64,000 nt of DNA from the NCBI RefSeq assembly GCF_933775445.1, contig NC_065872.1, positions 16,120,001-16,184,000 on the forward strand, read 5' to 3'. Below the pieces are notes generated by a model. That model was not told the origin of the DNA. It was given only the letters and a program-made list of their open reading frames with translations, and made no database searches. Shown one piece after another: positions 57,805 to 64,000 of the stretch; position 1 is the first letter of the stretch; every line of letters begins with the position of its first letter. The position numbers were made by a program, and so were the translations under genes. Source of the DNA: Argentina anserina (Eukaryota > Streptophyta > Magnoliopsida > Rosales > Rosaceae).

Positions 57805-57909
57805 ATGCAGTACAACAGCTTGCGTCGGTCGGGGCTGAAGGTGAGCCAGCTCTTGTACGGTGCATGGGTGAGCTTCGGGAACCAGCTGGAGGCGAAGGAG
57901 GCCAAGTCG
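57805..57909 (+). pseudogene. K+ channel beta-subunit fragment 1 (N-terminus)
   Basis: 35 codons from ATG: MQYNSLRRSGLKVSQLLYG, then AWVSFGNQLEAKEAKS. It corresponds to the N-terminus of plant KAB1-like proteins (MQYKNLG-SGLKVS...GAWVTFGNQL). The reading frame is open but stops soon after the end of homology (GCTGTATTAAGTCTAG). The continuation of the same gene lies 240 bp to the left on the opposite strand. Confidence 0.87.
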
Positions 57910-58149
57910 GCTGTATTAAGTCTAGGATCCCACGTTTAGGTAAGTACATGGGTTAATTGCTTATTTAAATCCTAAATTTTACAAAAAGAACGGTATCTCA
58001 CCAACTTTATATATACGTGGGATAATTAAATAGATATTTTATTGTTAAACCACGCATATGTGAGACGACCACTGTACATCGCTGCTGCCCACGAAAAAAG
58101 AGCATCTCTCACGAAATATTCGTCTCCTTTGCTATGATTTTTAGTAGTG

Positions 58150-58152
58150 TAA
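58150..58152. repeat. CACTA target-site duplication, right
   Basis: TAA, see 55135-55137. Confidence 0.8.
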
Positions 58153-59454
58153 TTACATGAAGTTATATGGTAGTTTGCTACTTATGTGTGCGGCATTGGT
58201 CATTTCAATTTGTGTACATATGGTTACGCATGAGAAGCGCAGTATCGTGTATATTACTAGATTGATGCAGTATTTGGAAAAATTCTGTTATACGCAGCAG
58301 CAACATTTTCCTCCACAAACAAACCCCAACACCCTCACGTGCATTATATGAAACCTCTCCTTCACCACACACAATTGTGTATATACCATATCTTGCTGCA
58401 CAACAGACAGGCAGTATTTGGCTAAAAGTAAACGAAGCACATGCCAGTTCATGATTTTGTATCTAGCGCATCAATCCCATTCCATATTAAGTCCTCTCTT
58501 GAATACTAATCACTGCATACATATATGATGTCTCATTAACGTGGCCGTACACTGAATAAGCTCTCTAGACATCTCAATTGCTGCAGTTGGTTTTACTGGA
58601 AATTGAGTTGACTAGTCAGGAAATCATTTGTCTTGCCCGTTTGTTGAAGATTTTGCAAAGGATTTCCAATTTCTCTGTGCAATGATTATTGAGGTATCCC
58701 ATCTCACATCATCACATTATTGATGCACTACTCCTCCCACTACGATTGTATACTTTTTATATGCCACATCGTTTGTCTTACAATGATGTTCAATGCGTCG
58801 CTGCTATAATTATCCTTGTTATGATATTCAACGCCTTGGGCAAAATTTTACTTATTGGACCGAGGTGCTGCTCCGCTAGATTCAGATTTCCCTCGTGTAG
58901 TTACGAGTAGCAAGAATCTTATTCCATGGTATATCGATTCTTGGCTACATTTATATATTTCCCTGATGCCGGACAACTACCGCCAGGACGCTTTCTTATA
59001 TGGACAAATTTAGGAGCTTTTGTCCGGGTTCAATGGCTAACATGAGTCTCATGTCTTAACTCCATTCTTTATATATTATCTACGACATCTTTAATGGGCC
59101 TCCGAAACGCTTTCCTTTATACTCTTGAATCTTGATTACATTATCGCCGTATACGTTTTCCATTACGCCGTATATGTTACATCATTCTTGGGCACACTTG
59201 CTGTATGTACACATACTAGGGTAATCCTAAGTGGTAACGCCTCACAGTCACACCACGTGGAAACGCCTCCGGGCTAACACCTCATAGCTACCCCTTATGC
59301 TTATCATATTCATTATGTCTGTTATAGATAACGACGTGTCATGCAGAATTATATGCTTACTTGACTCACTCTTTTGATTGTCACTCTCTCCACGGGTTCT
59401 AACACCAACGGGTTTCTTACACCCACGTATTCGAAAAGGGCTCTAATCCTGCGG
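58153..59454. other. Intergenic or old retroelement DNA
   Basis: No domain recognised. It lies between the CACTA element and the minisatellite, and may be internal sequence of the retroelement whose 3' LTR is proposed at 60467-61986. Confidence 0.35.
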
Positions 59455-59905
59455 TTTTCGCCAACGGGGATCCTAGGGTCATTCGCGAGATCCATGGATG
59501 CCCGATCTGCTCTAGCTGCTTCCAGGCCTAGCACTGGGATCCTAAGTCACTCGCCAGATCCATGGATGCTCCGGCTGCTAGTTAACCCGCGAGTCTAGCA
59601 CCGAGATCCTAGGTCACTCTCCAAGTCCATGGGTGCTCCGGAGGCTAGTTAACCCACATGCCTAAATTAAACTGTTAGTTAACCCATGTGTCTAACATTG
59701 AAACCCTAGGCCACTCTCCAGGTCCTAGGCCACACTCTAGGTGCGAGGATGCTCGAACATTCAGATAACCAGTGTGACTGATAAAGAGATCCTCGACCAC
59801 TCTACAGATCCATGGATGCTCCGACTGCTGTTAACCCACGAGCATAACACCGAGATCCTAGGTCACTCGCCAGACCCATGGATGTCTCGGCTGCAAGTCC
59901 GCCGC
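59455..59905. repeat. Minisatellite, ~67-bp unit
   Basis: About six diverged units with YGAGATCCTAGGTCACTC, YCCATGGATGCTCCGGCTGC and TAGTTAACCCRYGAG. Two units are longer by about 20-30 bp. The short + strand frames across the array are not genes. Reverse-oriented copies occur at 2870-3010. Confidence 0.85.
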
Positions 59906-59944
59906 ATGACCTCATGCGTTACAAGCATACTCGCCATGCCAACC

Positions 59945-60466
59945 AAGGCGAGTCCATAACACTCCCCGGCACGGCCCAACTTAGCTCCAAAGGTTCTACA
60001 TTTGGTTTGATCCCATGCATAGGTACATAGACACTCTAGCACTCACCTAGAGACAACCACATGTCGAACACATCGCTATATGATCCCCCGGATCACAATC
60101 ACATGTCACAGGTATCATCATATGCTCCCCCAAATCTTGTCACACATATCGCCATATGATCCTCGAATCTTGTCGGTACATCGTATACACCACCACATGC
60201 TCTTTCGGATTGTAACATTTGCCTGTCTTGATTTCGATTCTCCCGGCACCATAATTCTCTCCTCACCCGGGGTCTCCGAGACTTGAGATCTTTGACGCCC
60301 GGTCTGTCCTTGCCAAACGGAGACCGGGGGACCTATACATCATACCTGCCACATATAATCCCCCATCATCACGTGCATACTCATCATACATCACGTGCAT
60401 ACTCGTCGTGCACCACTTGCATGCTCATCATGCATTGCCATCACATATCCCACACAGGCACACACA
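59945..60466. repeat. Repeat blocks inverted relative to 320-570
   Basis: Contains CAACTTAG-TC-AAAGG, TTTGGTTTGATC-CATGCAT and CACTC-GCACTCACCTAG (59970-60050), the reverse complement of 480-570. Loose 25-bp ATCATATG/GATCCCC repeats (60070-60230) match 320-470. 60360-60440 is a small array of CATCACGTGCATACTCATCAT-type units. Confidence 0.7.
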
Positions 60467-61986
60467 TGTGATAGGAGCACTTTGTGCGATGTTTTTAACA
60501 TGTTTTTACCTCAATTTGTACTTTTCTTAGTCCTTATTATTGTACTATTGAGCAAGCATTGCCGAAAAAAAAAAGAAAAAAAAAAGATAATGATGAACTC
60601 GGCAAGAAAAGAAAAAATGTTATGGTTTTCTATAATTAATGAGTTTGTATTTTTATTCTTGTGTTCTAATCATCTTTCTCATACTTTTAGATAATTTTCA
60701 GATATGTGCATATGAATTTAGTGCTTGGATGCATTCCCTAAGATTGTGTTTGAGTGCTAGATTCATCAACCATATTGACACAAATCGAATCATGCCCTAA
60801 GTAGGTTCGATTTGTGTTGATTAAAAGTGGTAAAAATTCTGGAAATTTGCATGTGAAATCATGGTGGGTGACGCCATACATGAAACATGTCTCCAACAAA
60901 GATTTGGTGCTTAAATGTAATCTTGTTTGATTTCTACTCTAAGTGTTATTGAATTCGATTGCATGCAAATTTAGATTAGGCCCTAAGTCAATCTAAATGT
61001 TAATTGAAATCTTGCACGATTAGATGATCCCCTAAGGCTCTAATTGTATTGGTGTCTAAAAAGTATGTAATTGGTCGAATTAGAATGCATGATAGGTTCG
61101 AACTTGTAATTATTAGGTGTAATGGTAAATTTGGTTTAAGTTTGTTAAAGAGAAGTCGATCATGTAAATAGTAATTTAAGTTTTATTTTAGTAGTTAATA
61201 ATCAATCTCAAACCCCCCATTATTTGTCAACACTAAAAGTTTAGAGTTCCCTTCAGTTCCCCGGAAAGAACGAACCTTGCTTATTCTATACTAACGATGA
61301 TGTTTTACAGGGTTTATTATAGACGTTTTAATAAAACGCTCTATCAACATGGCACACATCATACGATCTCTCAGGGGCCTCGCACCATTGCAGCAATTTC
61401 TTTCTACATGTAGGAATAATTCATGTGGTTAGAGATTTCGGCTATTAACAAGGTAGCATTGCCCGGTCCATCCCCTCTTGCATGTGGACTTGGGGGACTA
61501 GGGACTGGTAGTGTCACCGTTAGTGCTCTGGCACTCGTTCGGGTTCGCACTTCAGATGTTTTGTTTGATAAAATATCCACCCAAGAGGGTCTCTTGATCG
61601 GGAATTTTGGAACTTATTAACGCCACGCCCTTTAAAGGGCTAAACATCATGATTACTCGCCATGTTAGGGTTTGATTGGCCCAAAAGCCTATTACATGCA
61701 TTATTAGCCCATAAGGGCTGTTTGGTAATCTTAATATTCACACACTATTTGCCTTTATAAGTATGTCTTTCCTCTCCACAACAAGGTAAACCTCTACACC
61801 ACCACTCACACCATTTCTCCTACCTAACTATACACATGTTTATCTTTATAGCTGACTTAGGCATCAAAGCGTTGAAGACCGACCAGCCCGGTCTTCTCCC
61901 CGTAACGTCGTGTACTTGTGGTTTACAGGTGATTAGAGAGTTTCATCGGTTCGCCAGAGTTCCCCCGTCGGAATCCTTACGTAACA
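60467..61986 (+). repeat. Probable 3' LTR of a gypsy-type element
   Basis: Proposed from a TGTGATAGGAGCACTTTG start to a CCTTACGTAACA end (about 1520 bp). Its last 170 bp match 53988-54157, which is followed by a primer-site-like sequence, supporting LTR identity. Parts of it match the left end of the window in reverse. TSD and start are not proven. Confidence 0.45.
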
Positions 61987-62392
61987 ATTGACAACGACTC
62001 TCCTCCCCAACCATTTGCTTCCTTCATCAGTTGTCACCGCAATGTAACCCATGATACGTGACATCCCCGGCGACGACTGTAGTTTTGGTGCTGCGCGCAT
62101 ACAAATACTTTTTCAACACATATTTGTATCGATTACCGAATTCCAAACCCACCTTAGAAAAAAATGTCCCTTTGCATATTGGGGTTGTCCGAAGTTCTTT
62201 GATTTTGGCTTGGTAATGACTACGTCTTGACTAGCTCCGTCCAGAGGGTTCAATAGACCCTCAGAGTCATTCTCGCCGCTCAGTGGCCTCCACCTTGTGG
62301 CTATGCTACCTATAGAGATCAATGCACATGCACTACTTTCTTCTGTGTGTTTATAGACTACTGCTAAGGCATCATATTATAGCGCCAAAATA
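61987..62392. other. Intergenic DNA
   Basis: No gene or repeat recognised; the minus-strand frame at 62113-62322 has no family resemblance. Confidence 0.4.
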
Positions 62393-63053
62393 TTATGTGG
62401 CATACACTGTCACCTTGCCACATCAGTAATTAAAAAAATATTAAATGTTATTTTTAAATGAAAAGACAATCATATTCTTATTAATCCAAAGGCTCTAGAT
62501 CATTATATAAATTATATTTTGTGGTTTTTTTATCAATTCTTTTTTTCATCACGATAATGTTTCTAAAATATAATTAAAAATTTAATATTTACGATTAAAA
62601 ATATAGACGTGTGTATCCTAAATAATTTTGTTAGAGATTTTTTCATATTTTTTTGTAATCTAATTAATAATTCAATAGAGAATATATGGTAATTGTAGTC
62701 ATTAATATAATTCGTAAATGTAAATAAATTTAGAAACTAAAAAATTCATGAATTAAATTTGAAAATTTCTTGACATATTTAGTGACAGAAAAATGAGATT
62801 TTTTGGGTAAGATTCTTAACTAAGAGGATACACAAATTCAAAGATAATTGATTAATTCAATTATATGAAAACTTTTTAGTAAGATTTTTTTATTTTAGTA
62901 ATTAATTATCCCTTAATTATTACTGAAATTATCTTCATAAAATATAAAAATTAAATTATTTATAAGAATATGATTATCTTTTTATTAAAAAATAAAATTT
63001 TGTAATATTTTAATTACTGATGTGGAATGGTAATATGACATGCCACATAAGAT
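62393..63053. mobile_element. MITE with ~95-bp terminal inverted repeats
   Basis: 62393-62490 (ATGTGGCATACACTG..., CCACATCAGTAATTAAAA, AGACAATCATATTCTTAT) is the inverted counterpart of 62965-63053. The middle is extremely AT-rich with no ORF. The similarity may extend a further 30-40 bp outwards on both sides, so the ends and duplication are not fixed. Superfamily unknown; Mutator-like is possible. Confidence 0.7.
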
Positions 63054-64000
63054 TATGAGTTCAGATTTGATGTGCTAAAACATTTTTCCTGTTTATATCA
63101 GTCCTAGTCGGAAGGATTGGTCTTGGTGATTATGTGCTTACATCCAAGCTCTCCTATTTGTAGGGAATTTGAGGCACGTACTTCAGTGCTATCTTCTACA
63201 GTTCTACGTACTATACTATATTATCGTCGATCTGTGAACTTGTGCAATGATTGATCGAATTAGATGGGAATTAAAGACTCCCAGATCCACCGTTTAATGG
63301 AAGACCAATCTCACACTGTCAAACACTCACAAACCGATCTCCGCTTAAATATATATGAATTTTTATCAATCTTTCTAATTAATCACCTATATATGACACT
63401 ACCGGCCGGCCCCTATCCCATCATCTCTCCATTGAACTTTGCCGGAACCAAACCATGTTTTTACAATTGATGGAGACGGATTGAGAATTAATGAAAAGAT
63501 CTTCCATGGGATTAGAACGAAGAAAATATGGACCAAAATAGGTCGGTGTTTTCTGGGAGTTTTGAGGCTTCATTTTCGAATTCCTAGAAGAAACTTACAA
63601 GACATGCATTGATGCATATAATAATTAGATTTTGTTACGTCAAAACTAGAAGTCGACTACATAGACGTTAAATCACTGCTGCATTGGAAACTTATCTCAA
63701 TGTTTGATTACAAAAGTTTGACCCCATCGTGTCGATCTCGATCAACTGGCCAAGTTTGAACACTTCTCATTTCTTTCCAGCAAAGTTACGTGAGAAACTC
63801 CCTAAAGGCCCTTGAAGTATATTTGAAATATAATTAACTTTTGCATGAATTATTATATATACCTATTACATATTCCACGTGATGATCCATTTTTTACTGT
63901 CATTGTTTCTGATTGGTTCTTATATGTAAATAAATTTTTGTTCTTTTTATCACGTGCATGTTAATTAAGAAGAATTTTTCAGTCATCTCAGAGAACTACG
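63054..64000. other. Intergenic DNA
   Basis: No gene recognised to the end of the window. The open frame at 63264-63470 has no domain. Confidence 0.45.

Larger units (their letters stand above)
55138..58149. mobile_element. CACTA (En/Spm) transposon, nonautonomous, with captured gene pieces
   Basis: 3012 bp beginning CACTACAAAAAAA and ending TTTTTAGTAGTG, the complement of CACTACTAAAAA. It is flanked by the 3-bp duplication TAA, as expected for this superfamily. Subterminal CCCACGA/CGTGGG motifs occur at both ends (for example 55170-55240 and 58085-58100). I recognise no transposase. Near the right end are fragments of a host potassium-channel beta-subunit gene. The AT-rich middle (55440-57350) has no gene. 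Confidence 0.88.

Overview
The window is nuclear DNA of a flowering plant, most likely a eudicot. The evidence is AT-rich intergenic DNA, spliced genes with GT-AG introns, and nested LTR retrotransposons, LINEs, CACTA, Mutator-like and hAT-like DNA transposons. A rosid such as a member of the Rosaceae is a guess from the style of the NAC protein and cannot be proved here.

Only two genes look intact, both on the + strand. The first (9756-11424, 3 exons, 324 aa) encodes an ATAF/NAC2-type NAC transcription factor. It has a TATA box, two ACGT-core G-boxes and a striking poly(T)/poly(A) hairpin in its promoter. The second (31559-35251, 8 exons, 428 aa) encodes a nucellin-like A1 pepsin-type aspartic protease with both catalytic Asp motifs intact.

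The rest is mostly mobile DNA. From 1 to about 4450 there is rearranged repeat DNA whose inverted counterpart lies at 59.4-61.7 kb. A LINE (12146-16041, minus, 12-bp target-site duplication, TSD) carries recognisable endonuclease, reverse transcriptase and RNase H remnants. hAT-like CGGTT-rich and GGGCC-rich repeats follow. Two copies of a very long LTR occur: one truncated (17586 to about 19850) and one complete solo LTR (22220-25164, TSD CGTCG). The solo LTR is nested inside a Ty1/copia element (21437-30470, 211-bp LTRs, TSD ACTCT). A 12.2-kb Ty3/gypsy Tat-type element (38156-50332, minus) has dual RNase H and an extra antisense, apparently spliced gene with a Transposase_28-like region. That extra gene is itself interrupted by a microsatellite and a Mutator-like foldback element (41462-42537, 9-bp TSD).

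Flanking the gypsy element are two related fragments of a class-3 lipase (phospholipase A1-II) gene, both broken (37.0-37.6 kb and 52.3-53.1 kb). A CACTA transposon (55138-58149, TSD TAA) carries captured pieces of a potassium-channel beta-subunit (aldo/keto reductase) gene, with two adjacent coding pieces now in opposite orientation. The right end holds a ~67-bp minisatellite, a probable gypsy-type LTR and a MITE.

I found no tRNA, rRNA or CRISPR array. The most unusual items are the scrambled gene capture in the CACTA element, the antisense spliced gene in the Tat element, and the copia element whose LTRs are far better preserved than its coding region.
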